Assembly: GCA_035561075.1 (NCBI GenBank)
Contig: DATMYF010000057.1
Coordinates: forward strand, 86,498-150,497
DNA: 64,000 nt
Direction: 5' to 3'
From: JAMCRM01 sp035561075
Lineage (GTDB): Bacteria > Acidobacteriota > Terriglobia > Bryobacterales > Bryobacteraceae
A program made the position numbers and the translations under genes. This document shows positions 38,244 through 46,900 of this stretch, one piece after another. Positions within the stretch are counted from its first letter, which is position 1; every line of letters begins with the position of its first letter. The notes beneath the pieces were generated by a model that worked only from the letters and a program-made list of their open reading frames with translations, did not search any database and was not told the DNA's origin.

Positions 38244-38249
38244 GCCCTA

Positions 38250-38255
38250 ATCTTA
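38250..38255 (-). promoter_or_regulatory. -10 box of the PP2C gene (leaderless type)
   Basis: On the minus strand TAAGAT ends 6 nt before the ATG at 38243. No Shine-Dalgarno sequence is present between them. Confidence 0.35.
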
Positions 38256-38300
38256 CATTGGACAAGGGCAAATGGGATAGGGCCGGTATGTAGCCGGGCT

Positions 38301-40844
38301 CTACAGCATCAGCCGCAGGCCCAATTGCAGGACGCGCCCGTCGTTCAGGGTATTGGTAATCTTGCCGAACGCGGGGGAGCTGAGATTGCGCTGCGGCTCG
38401 TCAAATTGCGGATGGTTGCCCAGGTTGAACGCCTCGCCGCGCAGCATGATGGTGCGCTCGCCGTTGCCACCCCACTTCCACGACCGGCTCACCGCCGCAT
38501 TCACATTGGCGATCCCACCTTTTCGGAACGTGCCGCGCCCCAGCGATCCGCGTGCGTCGCCGAGCGTGATGTACGAAAAGCGGTCACGCCGGAGGATCTG
38601 CCCGGCGGTATCCGGGTTCCCTATGGTCATCCCCAGTATCGAGGGGTCCACAATGCCCGGCCGGTCGCTCGGCCCGCCGTCCACATTGCCGAAGCCGGGA
38701 GCGTCGCTGCCCACGTACAGCGTGAGCGGGGTACCGGATTTCAGCAGGGTTGATCCGGAAATCTGCCAGCCCTTCCAACGCGGCAGGTCGTAGGACCAGT
38801 AGAACATCAGCGAATGCGTAGCGTCGAAGTTGCTGAGCCCCTTCTTGTCCTCGAAGGCGCCGAATTGCGATTGGCTGCGGCCCTTGGAAAGGTCGTTGTT
38901 CGCGGCCGTGCCGGAGTAGTCCGTGCCGGTATCTATGGCCTTGCCGAAGGTGTACGCAGCGCCCCAGGCTAGCCCGTGCCGGAGAGGCGCGTCGATCGTG
39001 GCCTGGGCTGCGTCCAGGTAGGCCGCCCCGCCGTTGACGACCTGTTTGACGTCGTAGTAGCGCGGGTCGGCGCGCCGGCGGTCCACTGTAGCGGTGGTGA
39101 GGGGGATACCGTCCACGGGCACAGCGCGGTTCACGGTGAACACGTCGAGCATATGGAAGGTGCGGCTCCCCACGTAGCCAAGCCGCAGCAGATAAGCGCC
39201 CTTTAGGCGACGCTCCAGGCTGAAGTTGTACTGGTGGACGTAAGGCGCAACCAGCTCCGGCGAGAGAAAGGTGGGAGAGGTGCGACCGTTGGGGTCGTTG
39301 AGGTCGATGCCGCGGAACGGGTCGAGCAGGTCCGGATTCTGCACCTGGAGGTAGCGCGCGTGCGGCAGATTGTAACGCGCCTGCCCATACGTCACCGGCA
39401 GCACCTGGCCGAAGGAGACGGTATAGCCGGTACGCACAACCCAGTCGCGCGGTCCGCGCCAGGCGATGGAGAACCGCGGGCTGACATTGTTGCAGTCGCA
39501 ACCGTAGGGAATCGTTTCAAGGCCGTTGACCTCGTAAGGCGTGGTATCGAAGGCCCAGCGCACGCCGTAGTAGACCTGGAGCGTCGGCCCGACCTTCCAC
39601 TGGTCGGCGGCGAAAAGCGCTCCGCCCCAGTTCCGATAGCCGCGCGCCATGGGCCCTACTGTCGCTTCGTACAGCGTGGGGGTACCCATCCGCAGGTTCT
39701 CGATGGCGCTGCGGCCGAAGTTGTTGCCGAACCAGACCACGCCGCGCGCGTTGGCCGTCTCGATGCCGTTCAGGCGCGTGCGAACGAGGTCGCCCCCAAA
39801 CGTGACTGAGTGGCTCCCACCGGCGGTGCGATGCCCCGCCACGGCGCCCCAACGGAAGTGGTTGAGCGCCCGGTGAATGGGGAACTGGCTGTCCGGCCCC
39901 AACTCCTCCACCTGGTAGCCCGTCCGGACACGCGGCCCCACGGCGTTGGGCTCCGGCCGCAGGTCGCTCATGGCGCGCGTGAAACCCGCGCCGAAACTGA
40001 CGTCGGTGCGCTCCGAAAAATCGTAACGGAACGTCAGGCGCGAGCGCTGCGTGTGAACCTCGGTATCGGGATTCTGCCCGGCCACAAGCTGGAAGGCGCT
40101 GATGCGCTGGCGGCCGAGGGCGTGAGAAAGGAACAGGCGCCCGCGCGAGCCGGCGGCACGGTCGAGCCGCAGGCTGCCATCGAGCTCGTCGATGCGCTGC
40201 GGGGCGTTGGTATTCAGGGCACGGGGGTCGAAATCGGGACGGTTGGGCAACTGGTCGGGATACGCATCGAGAAAGCGCTCGACCAGGGTGCGCACGGAGG
40301 GGTCGGTCGCCAGCGGGGTGCGCTCACCGGCCAGCGGCACCAGCACGTTGCCGTTCACCATGCCGCGCGTCTTCCGCTGCTGGAAGCTGCCGGTTAGAAC
40401 CCCAAGCGGCTTCAATTGACCCGAGAAGCGCCCGCCGTACTGGTTCTGCCGGGAAGGCTTCACCCCTCCCACCTGAAAGAATGTGCGGGCGTTGAAGACG
40501 CTATTCTTGAGCGATTCGAACAGCTCGCCATGCCAGCCCGACGGCGGCGGCGCCGGACGCAGCACCGGCAACTCTCCGGGCGGCCTGCCGTGTTCCGTGG
40601 CGAAGTAGCTGGCCTCCACGGGCGCCTGCGGGACGAGCGTTACGCTCGAGCCCAAACGCACATTGGCAAGCTTCAAGGCATCGTTGTCGATGCGATTGGC
40701 CTGTACGTTCTCATTGCGCAGGGAGGCAGCGCCGTTCAATTCCGCGGGGGCGGGTGCCTTGGCTTGCGCGGCTGGGGGCCGCTCCTGCCATGTGAATGCC
40801 CATAGGGCGCATACCAGACCCAGGACGACTGTGTGCTGCAACAT
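38301..40844 (-). CDS. Oar-like TonB-dependent outer-membrane protein lacking the N-terminal regulatory domain
   Basis: This 847-residue protein has a signal peptide (about 1-20) followed by a disordered Ala/Pro-rich stretch. Acidobacterial Oar-like segments then begin with ESLKNSVFNARTFF and GGRFSGQLKPLG, and a large beta-barrel continues to a C-terminal aromatic-poor end (LQLGLRLML). The usual N-terminal carboxypeptidase-regulatory domain and clear plug are missing. It sits in the outer membrane and may take up polymers or act as a structural barrel. It is monocistronic by spacing. Confidence 0.8.
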   Translation of the reverse strand: MLQHTVVLGLVCALWAFTWQERPPAAQAKAPAPAELNGAASLRNENVQANRIDNDALKLANVRLGSSVTLVPQAPVEASYFATEHGRPPGELPVLRPAPPPSGWHGELFESLKNSVFNARTFFQVGGVKPSRQNQYGGRFSGQLKPLGVLTGSFQQRKTRGMVNGNVLVPLAGERTPLATDPSVRTLVERFLDAYPDQLPNRPDFDPRALNTNAPQRIDELDGSLRLDRAAGSRGRLFLSHALGRQRISAFQLVAGQNPDTEVHTQRSRLTFRYDFSERTDVSFGAGFTRAMSDLRPEPNAVGPRVRTGYQVEELGPDSQFPIHRALNHFRWGAVAGHRTAGGSHSVTFGGDLVRTRLNGIETANARGVVWFGNNFGRSAIENLRMGTPTLYEATVGPMARGYRNWGGALFAADQWKVGPTLQVYYGVRWAFDTTPYEVNGLETIPYGCDCNNVSPRFSIAWRGPRDWVVRTGYTVSFGQVLPVTYGQARYNLPHARYLQVQNPDLLDPFRGIDLNDPNGRTSPTFLSPELVAPYVHQYNFSLERRLKGAYLLRLGYVGSRTFHMLDVFTVNRAVPVDGIPLTTATVDRRRADPRYYDVKQVVNGGAAYLDAAQATIDAPLRHGLAWGAAYTFGKAIDTGTDYSGTAANNDLSKGRSQSQFGAFEDKKGLSNFDATHSLMFYWSYDLPRWKGWQISGSTLLKSGTPLTLYVGSDAPGFGNVDGGPSDRPGIVDPSILGMTIGNPDTAGQILRRDRFSYITLGDARGSLGRGTFRKGGIANVNAAVSRSWKWGGNGERTIMLRGEAFNLGNHPQFDEPQRNLSSPAFGKITNTLNDGRVLQLGLRLML

Positions 40845-40874
40845 GAGAGATGGTCTATTGTAGCCCGGGAAGGC

Positions 40875-41486
40875 TCACAGGAGCCCGAAGCTGTCGCGCT
40901 CGATCAGCGCAAAGATCCGGTCCATATCGGCCAGACGCTCCGCCGCCAGTGCGCGCGATTTCTCCAGCTTGAGCATGCGGGGCAGGTTCTCCCGGCGGAT
41001 GCGTACACGTTCGAAAGCTTCCCGCATCCCGAAGTCTGCGGGCAGGCAGTAGTCGCCCGCCATCTCAGCCGGTATCATGGTGAATTCTTTGAGCACCCCC
41101 AGCACTCCGAGGGAATCGAGCGCGTCTGCATCACCCAGCAATACGGCCTCGATCGAGCGATCCCCGTATCCGCCGTGGTGAAATTCGACGGCTTCGAGCA
41201 CCAGGGGAATCCACTCCCGCGGGCACGGCGTCTTCTTCAGGTATGCCGCCGCCAGTTCGCGCGAGCGCCGGCTGTGGCTCACTCCCTCTAGTGCCCATTT
41301 GGGACAAGCGCCCCAGTCGTGCAGCCATGCCGCCAGCCAGATCGCGTCGCGATTATATTCAAGGCCGTCGCCAATTGCGGCAATGAGCTTCAAAAGGCGG
41401 CCGGCATGACCCACGATCCATTCTCCGCCGTATTCGCGGCTGAGCCGGATTATTTCGTCCCGGTCGACGCCGGCCAGGGTGGGCAT
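40875..41486 (-). CDS. HD-domain metal-dependent phosphohydrolase
   Basis: The protein (203 residues from ATG 41486; a GTG at 41489 is possible) has the HD-superfamily ligands: an early His (in IVGHAGRLL), the HD pair in WLAAWLHDWG, His-His in VEFHHGGYGD and an Asp in LLGDADALDS. It probably cleaves a nucleotide or phosphate ester; the substrate is unknown. Its start shares one base with the response-regulator stop (TGATG), so it may act in the same signalling path. Confidence 0.85.
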   Translation of the reverse strand: MPTLAGVDRDEIIRLSREYGGEWIVGHAGRLLKLIAAIGDGLEYNRDAIWLAAWLHDWGACPKWALEGVSHSRRSRELAAAYLKKTPCPREWIPLVLEAVEFHHGGYGDRSIEAVLLGDADALDSLGVLGVLKEFTMIPAEMAGDYCLPADFGMREAFERVRIRRENLPRMLKLEKSRALAAERLADMDRIFALIERDSFGLL

Positions 41487-41866
41487 CACAATCTCTCCAG
41501 CGCGCCCCGGACAGCTCGTGTCAGATCTGCCGAGGTGAAGGGCTTGGCGATGAAGCCGTAGTCGAACTCCGCTGCGCCTTCGACTACCGGTTGGTCCGCA
41601 TAACCGGACATGAAGATCACGGCCGTTTCGGGTGCGTTTTCCTTGATGCGGCGGGCAAGTTCGGGACCTCCCATGCGGGGCATCACGACATCGGTGAGCA
41701 CGACGCTAATGGGCTGCCGGCAAGCCTCGCACAAAGTAAGTGCCTCCTCACCGTTGCTGGCCTCCATGATCTCGTAGCCGCTCTGGGCTAACATGGCGCA
41801 GATCAGGGTACGAACCGGCTCCTCGTCTTCTACTACAAGGATTCTGTGTCCGCCGTCCCCCTTCAT
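41486..41866 (-). CDS. Stand-alone response regulator receiver
   Basis: This 126-residue protein is a single CheY-like receiver domain with the acidic pair in VVEDEEPVR, phospho-acceptor D59 in VVLTDVVMPRMGG and the conserved K108 in FIAKPF. There is no output domain. It would take phosphate from a histidine kinase and act by protein contact. I chose ATG 41866 over an ATG five codons upstream because the domain starts immediately. It overlaps the HD gene and is preceded by a perfect 12-bp palindrome. Confidence 0.9.
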   Translation of the reverse strand: MKGDGGHRILVVEDEEPVRTLICAMLAQSGYEIMEASNGEEALTLCEACRQPISVVLTDVVMPRMGGPELARRIKENAPETAVIFMSGYADQPVVEGAAEFDYGFIAKPFTSADLTRAVRGALERL

Positions 41867-41871
41867 ACTGA

Positions 41872-41883
41872 GAGTGTACACTC
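41872..41883. promoter_or_regulatory. 12-bp palindrome upstream of the response regulator
   Basis: GAGTGTACACTC is a perfect palindrome, 5-17 nt before the response-regulator start at 41866. It could be an operator. No protein is known to bind it. Confidence 0.3.
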
Positions 41884-41938
41884 CTAATGGCTCCCAATAG
41901 CACTCACCGTGCCAAAGCGTGCAGAGCGGGTATGGGAG

Positions 41939-41968
41939 TTGCCCGGAGCATCAAGCTATTGGTAGAAT
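41939..41968 (+). promoter_or_regulatory. rpmB promoter
   Basis: TTGCCC at 41939 and TAGAAT at 41963, separated by 18 nt, form a sigma-70-type promoter. The expected start lies about 22 nt before the rpmB ATG, which has an AGGAG ribosome-binding site. Confidence 0.55.
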
Positions 41969-41997
41969 GACTCTTTATCGATAGGAGATTGAGCTAA

Positions 41998-42189
41998 ATG
42001 GCACGAGTTTGCGAAGTGTGTGGTCGCGGTCCCCAGTTCGGCCACAGGATCAGTCACGCCCACAACCTGACCAACCGGCGCTGGAACGTCAATTTGCAGC
42101 CCGTACGCGCGTTGATCAATGGCGCGACAAAGCGGCTGCGCGTTTGCACTTCGTGCATCCGTTCCGGAAAAGTCCAAAAGGCAGCGTAG
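41998..42189 (+). CDS. rpmB: 50S ribosomal protein L28
   Basis: The 63-residue protein matches L28: ARVCEVCGRGPQFGHRISHAHN at its start, then NRRWNVNLQPVR. Four cysteines in two CxxC pairs (CEVC and CTSC) make it the zinc-binding form. It belongs to the large ribosomal subunit. AGGAG lies about 10 nt before the ATG. Two hairpins follow the stop. In many genomes rpmB is next to rpmG or a recG-type gene; here it stands alone. Confidence 0.97.
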   Translation: MARVCEVCGRGPQFGHRISHAHNLTNRRWNVNLQPVRALINGATKRLRVCTSCIRSGKVQKAA

Positions 42190-42213
42190 GTAGGATTTAG
42201 CGGAAGTGAAGCT

Positions 42214-42230
42214 GGCGGAAATTTTCCGCC
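42214..42230. terminator. Hairpin downstream of rpmB
   Basis: GGCGGAAA and TTTCCGCC form an 8-bp inverted repeat around one base (42222), 24 nt after the rpmB stop. The A/T centre gives no T-tract, so strong intrinsic termination is not assured. It lies between convergent genes. Confidence 0.4.
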
Positions 42231-42235
42231 CGCCA

Positions 42236-42275
42236 CGACTGCGGTCCCGAGCGAGGGTGCCTGAAACCGCAGTCG
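42236..42275. terminator. Second hairpin between rpmB and the convergent gene
   Basis: CGACTGCGGT and ACCGCAGTCG are a perfect 10-bp inverted repeat with a 20-nt loop. It follows the first hairpin by 5 nt and ends 13 nt before the 3' end of the minus-strand gene, so it may end transcription from both sides. Confidence 0.45.
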
Positions 42276-42287
42276 CGGTGAGCGTAC

Positions 42288-42797
42288 TCAGATAAACATC
42301 TCTTCATCCTGGGTGGCGTGGTCCACGGAAGGACGCCTGCCACCCTGGGCATAAGTTACGAGGGCGGCCCTGATACCCGCCATGATTGCGCTGGCCTCGT
42401 GGACAGGTTTCAACACCGCGCTTTTCACGACGGTCCCTACCTGCTCAACCTGCTCGACAGACTTCTCCACCTTCTCGTCGATATGGGCCAGCCGTACACG
42501 TGCGCGCGCCGACGTTTCGTCGAGCAGTTCTCCCACTTTGACCACCTGTTCCCGGGCGGATCTGGCAATCTCGACGCCCTGCGTCGAGATCTCCGCGATG
42601 CGGGGCCTGTTTTCGTCCAGGATCTGCCGCGTCGTGTCCAGAATGGGTTCCGCACGATCCGCCAGAGGCATGACTCTCGCCTGCAAGCGAGTTGCTACAC
42701 GATAGAGAGCGATCGCGATGCCCGCCTGCACCAGGAAGGCAATCGCAGCCAATATGACGGCGATCGCAATTACCCACCTAAACACGTCTTCTGGCAT
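42288..42797 (-). CDS. Membrane-anchored coiled-coil protein, DUF948-like
   Basis: The 169-residue protein has one N-terminal transmembrane helix (about 8-30). A long helical region follows (about 35-140) with heptad-like spacing of Ile, Val and Leu, and then a short acidic tail. This resembles DUF948-type envelope proteins. Function is unknown. It follows the YtxH-like gene by 21 nt on the same strand; paired YtxH and DUF948 proteins are common in stress-related operons. Confidence 0.7.
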   Translation of the reverse strand: MPEDVFRWVIAIAVILAAIAFLVQAGIAIALYRVATRLQARVMPLADRAEPILDTTRQILDENRPRIAEISTQGVEIARSAREQVVKVGELLDETSARARVRLAHIDEKVEKSVEQVEQVGTVVKSAVLKPVHEASAIMAGIRAALVTYAQGGRRPSVDHATQDEEMFI

Positions 42798-42818
42798 GGA
42801 GAGGTTTTCCCCGGCTCA

Positions 42819-43139
42819 CTAAAGAGTGGTACCCGGCGCGGGCGACGGCGGCTGCTGGATGGTCTCGCGAGTCTCGCGATACGCCTGGCGGCCCGCTTCC
42901 ATGGCCTCGCCCATGTGCTCTTTCTGGCGGCCGAGAGCGTCCTTGCCCTTTTCGATCAACTCGCCGGCCTGATCGCGCAGTTCACTGCTGCGCTGCTTCA
43001 GGTACTCTTTGCCTTCCCCGGCTTTATTCTTGATAATTTCGCGGGTTTCCCCACCTGTTTTCGGTGCAAAAAGCATGCCGACGGCCACTCCGACACCGAG
43101 CCCGGCCAAAAATGCTCCAAACGAAGAACCTTTATCCAT
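42819..43139 (-). CDS. YtxH-like small membrane protein
   Basis: The 106-residue protein has a glycine-rich transmembrane segment (AFLAGLGVGVAVGMLFAP, about 9-26), the YtxH signature LFAPKTGGETRE, and then a charged amphipathic helix. YtxH proteins are linked to general stress responses, with no known biochemical activity. It is divergent from recX. Confidence 0.83.
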   Translation of the reverse strand: MDKGSSFGAFLAGLGVGVAVGMLFAPKTGGETREIIKNKAGEGKEYLKQRSSELRDQAGELIEKGKDALGRQKEHMGEAMEAGRQAYRETRETIQQPPSPAPGTTL

Positions 43140-43235
43140 AGTGGAACCTCCTCAAGTCCTCAGCGTTCGCATGTCCAGTATACAGCGGGCGATTTAAAGG
43201 CCCCTGTTTCTAAGGTACTCCAAGGTAAAGTTTTG

Positions 43236-43241
43236 TACAAT
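43236..43241 (+). promoter_or_regulatory. -10 box of recX
   Basis: TACAAT ends 21 nt before the recX ATG, and a GGAG sequence lies between them. No clear -35 element is seen. Confidence 0.35.
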
Positions 43242-43262
43242 CCGGAGTAGGTATTCCGAATC

Positions 43263-43796
43263 ATGCCTCGACGCGCACCGCGCCTTCTCAATGCCCAGGA
43301 ATTGTTCGAGTACGCCGTGAAGCGGCTGGCCGCACGCGCCCATTCAAAGGGCGAATTGCGGGAGAAACTGCGGCGTAAAGCGGAGCACGAGGAGGATGTA
43401 GAGACGGTGTTGCGTCGTTTGGAGGAGTTCAAGTATCTCGACGACCGCAAGTTTGCCGAAAGCTATGCGGCCGCCCGCCTGGAGGACCAGCAACTCGGGG
43501 CGCGCCGTGTGGTCCGGGACCTCCGCGCCCGTCGCGTGGCGCCCTCCCTCGCCGAACAGACCGTCGGCCGCGTCTACGGCAACGTAGATGAGGAAGCCCT
43601 TATCGAGGACTACTTGCGCCGCAAGTACCATAGCGCTGACTCGTTTCAGGATCAGAAGGGCCTGGCATCGGCGTACGGGCGACTTCTACGCGCGGGTTTC
43701 ACGCCCGGACTCATAATCCGGGTGCTGCGTAAGTTTACACGCCAACCGGACCTGCTGGACGGCTTCGAACCTCCCGAGACCCCGCCCGAAGAGTAG
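43263..43796 (+). CDS. recX: RecX regulatory protein
   Basis: This 177-residue helical protein shows three RecX repeats: AVKRLAARAHSKGELREKLRRK, then RRLEEFKYLDDRKFAESYAAAR with the LDD motif, and a final repeat near GLASAYGRLLRAGF. RecX binds RecA filaments and limits recombination. It usually follows recA, which is absent here, so it stands apart from its partner. The tail is acidic and proline-rich. Identification is firm from the LDDxxFAxxY pattern. Confidence 0.88.
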   Translation: MPRRAPRLLNAQELFEYAVKRLAARAHSKGELREKLRRKAEHEEDVETVLRRLEEFKYLDDRKFAESYAAARLEDQQLGARRVVRDLRARRVAPSLAEQTVGRVYGNVDEEALIEDYLRRKYHSADSFQDQKGLASAYGRLLRAGFTPGLIIRVLRKFTRQPDLLDGFEPPETPPEE

Positions 43797-43942
43797 CCCG
43801 CAGCCAGTGATTACCTGTGTTATCAATAGTTTCCACGATCTCCTGTAACAATAGAAACTTTGGGCGAAACGAGACACACCTCTGCTAAACTTGTAGTACT
43901 TACTCTCATTGCCCTGACCGATTCCGGGGGCCAGAGCATCCC

Positions 43943-46900
43943 ATGCAACCAGGGACGCACCGCGTACTCAACGTAGACGACAGTGACTCCGCGCGCTATG
44001 TGCGGACCCGAATCCTCCAGGGAGCCGGCATGGACGTCCGCGAGGCGGCCTCCGGGGCCGAAGCGCTGGCTGCGATTTCCGAGCATCCACCCGATCTTGT
44101 GCTTCTGGAGGTGAAACTCCCGGACATGAGCGGGTTCGAGGTCGCACGCCGCCTTCGAGAGACATCCGCGACCGCGCTGCTGCCTATCATCCACATATCC
44201 GCCGAGTGCCGGGACGCCTTCGCGAGGCTCCAGGGCGCCGACAGCGGAGGGGAGGTTTGCCTGGTCGAACCCGTGGAGCCGGAAGCGCTCGTTTCCACCG
44301 TCAGGTCGTTGCTGCGCGCCTCGGAAGGCCGGAGGAAGCTTGCCTGGTGGAACGACCACGGGACTCCACTTGAGGTCCGCTCCCGAGGCGAGATCTCCGC
44401 CCTAAACCGCTGCCGCGTGCTGGCCGATGCCGTCACGGAAGAAGTGCTTAAGGATATCGCCTCGGACTTCCTGGAGCTTCTGGACAGCTCCGCCGCAGTG
44501 TTTGAGAAGAACGGGGATTGCGCCATCAGCCTCCAAACCTCCGGGTGGTGCCGGCTGCTCGACGATGCATCCCGGGAACTCTGCCGCACTTCCGACGACC
44601 GGGAAGCACTCGCCTGCGGCAAGTGGCTGTGCCAGGAGATGTGCCGGCGCGCTTCGAACAGCGCCATCGAGACGCGGGAAGCCGTGGACACCGAGTGTCC
44701 TGGCGGCATTCGGGTCTTTGCGATGCCCATCTTCGCCGGGGGCGATTTAGTAGGTAGCATCAGTTTTGGTTACGGCGATCCCCCCACAGAGCCGGGGAGA
44801 CTGGCGGAGATCGCAGCCCGATACGGTGCGGAGATAGACGATCTCTCGCGGGTGGCGGCGTCCCACGAATCGCGGCCACCCTTTATCATCGAGAGCGCCA
44901 AACGGCGCCTGGTGACCTCGGCGAGGTTGATCGGCGCCTTGGTAGAGCGCAAGCGCGCCGAAACCGCCCTATTGGCTTCCTATCGCGCGGAACAGGACGC
45001 GGCCGACCGGCTTCGCAGGCTCCAGGCGGTCACTGCCGCCCTCGGGGAAGCAGTCACCACAGACCAAGTGCTCGATACGATAATCACCCGGGTTATGGAG
45101 TCCACCGGCGCGCTGACGGGGTTGTTGAGCCTGCTGAATGAAGATGGCACGGAATTCGTGGCCGCGCGAACAGCGGGGTTCCGGCCCGAGGTCGTGGAGA
45201 TCATATCCCGATTCCCTGCCTCGGCGCCGCTGCCCATTTGCGATGCCGCTCGGACAGCCGAGGTTGTGCTGCTTGACAGCGTTCACGACCTGCGCTATCC
45301 GATGATGCGGGCGGTCGAATCGGACATGCCTACCCGCGGCATCGCAGCCATGCCGCTCGTACTCCACGGCCGCATCCTGGGCGGCCTGGGATTGGGGCTC
45401 CCGGCCGACCGGACGTTCGCCCCCGAAGACAAGGAGTTCTTCCTCGCGGTGGCACGCGAGTGTGCGCAGGCGCTCGAACGGGCGCGCCTTTACGATGCAG
45501 AGGCGCAGGCACGCCGGGAGCGCGAGCACCTCCTCGGGGAGGTCACCGGCCACAATCGCCGGCTGGAGGAGATGTTCGCCGCCATGCCGGCCTATGTGGC
45601 CATTTACAGCGGACCGGATCACGTCCTGGAATTCGGGAACCCCGAAAACGTGAAGCTGTGGGGCGGCCGCAATCCGATCGGCAAGCCCATTCGCGAGGCC
45701 TACCCGGAAGTCGGGGAATTTTATTTCGAGTTGTGGGACCGGGTCTACCGCTCGGGCGAGCCGGCGAAGGTGGTAGAGAGCCGGGCGCTGGTCGATCACG
45801 GACGCGGCCCCGAAGAGACTTATCTTAATATCTCGCTACTTCCAAGGCGCGACGCCGCAGGCACCGTGACCGGGGTCCTGGCCTTCGGGGTGGATGTGAC
45901 CCGGCAGGTTGAGTCCCGTCGCGCGCTCGAAGACCAGCGCGCCTTCATGGAGACGGTCTTCAACCAGTTGCCGCTGGGGGTGATGCTGGTGGAGGCGCCC
46001 TCCGGGAAGGTAATCCTGTTCAACCAGTACGGCCAGGATGTTTTACGCCGCCCGGCAGCCCGGATAGGCGGAGTACCGGATTGGGGGCAACTCGCAGCCA
46101 TTCACCCGGACGGCACACCCTATCGGCCTGAAGAACTGCCGCACATTCGCGCATTGAACGGCGAAGAGAGCATCGAGCAGCAGGACCTGCTTTACCGCCG
46201 GACCGATGGCTCCGTGGTCACCCTTTCGGTGAGTGCCGCGCCGATCCGCAGCGGCGCGGGTAACGTGATCGCCGCCGTTGCCGCGTTCTACGATGTCACC
46301 GAACGCCGCCGGGAGCGCGATATCCTGGAACGCCAGTCGCAACTCCTGAACCTCTCCCGCGACGCCGTCATCACGGCCACCCCGAACCGCATTATCACGG
46401 GGTGGAACACGGGCGCGGAGGAAACCTACGGTTGGACCGCGGCGGAGGCAATCGGCAAGCCGATGCACGAACTGCTCTCCACCAGCGCCCTGGTTCCCGC
46501 CCCCGAGATTGACGCCGCGCTCGTTCGCGAGGACCGGTGGGAGGGGGAGCTGATACACGTCCGCAAAGACGGGATAGGGCTTATCCTCGACAGCCGCCAG
46601 GTCCTGGTGCGCGATGAGCGGGGCGTTCCCGCCGGAATTCTGGAGATCAACCGCGACGTCACCGAACGGAAGCGCGCCGAGGAAGCCCTGCGCGAAAGCG
46701 AGCAGTGGCTGAAGTTCAGCCAGGAAGCCGCGGGGGTCGGGCTACGCGACTGGGACCTGATCACCGGCGTTTCGCGCTGCTCTGAGCAGTTCCTGCGGCT
46801 ATACGGCCTGGACACGCGGCAGCGCACCATGACGTATGAGCAATGGATGTCGCTGATCCACCCCGATGATCGCGAGCCCACGGCGGCAAGAGTAGAGGCG

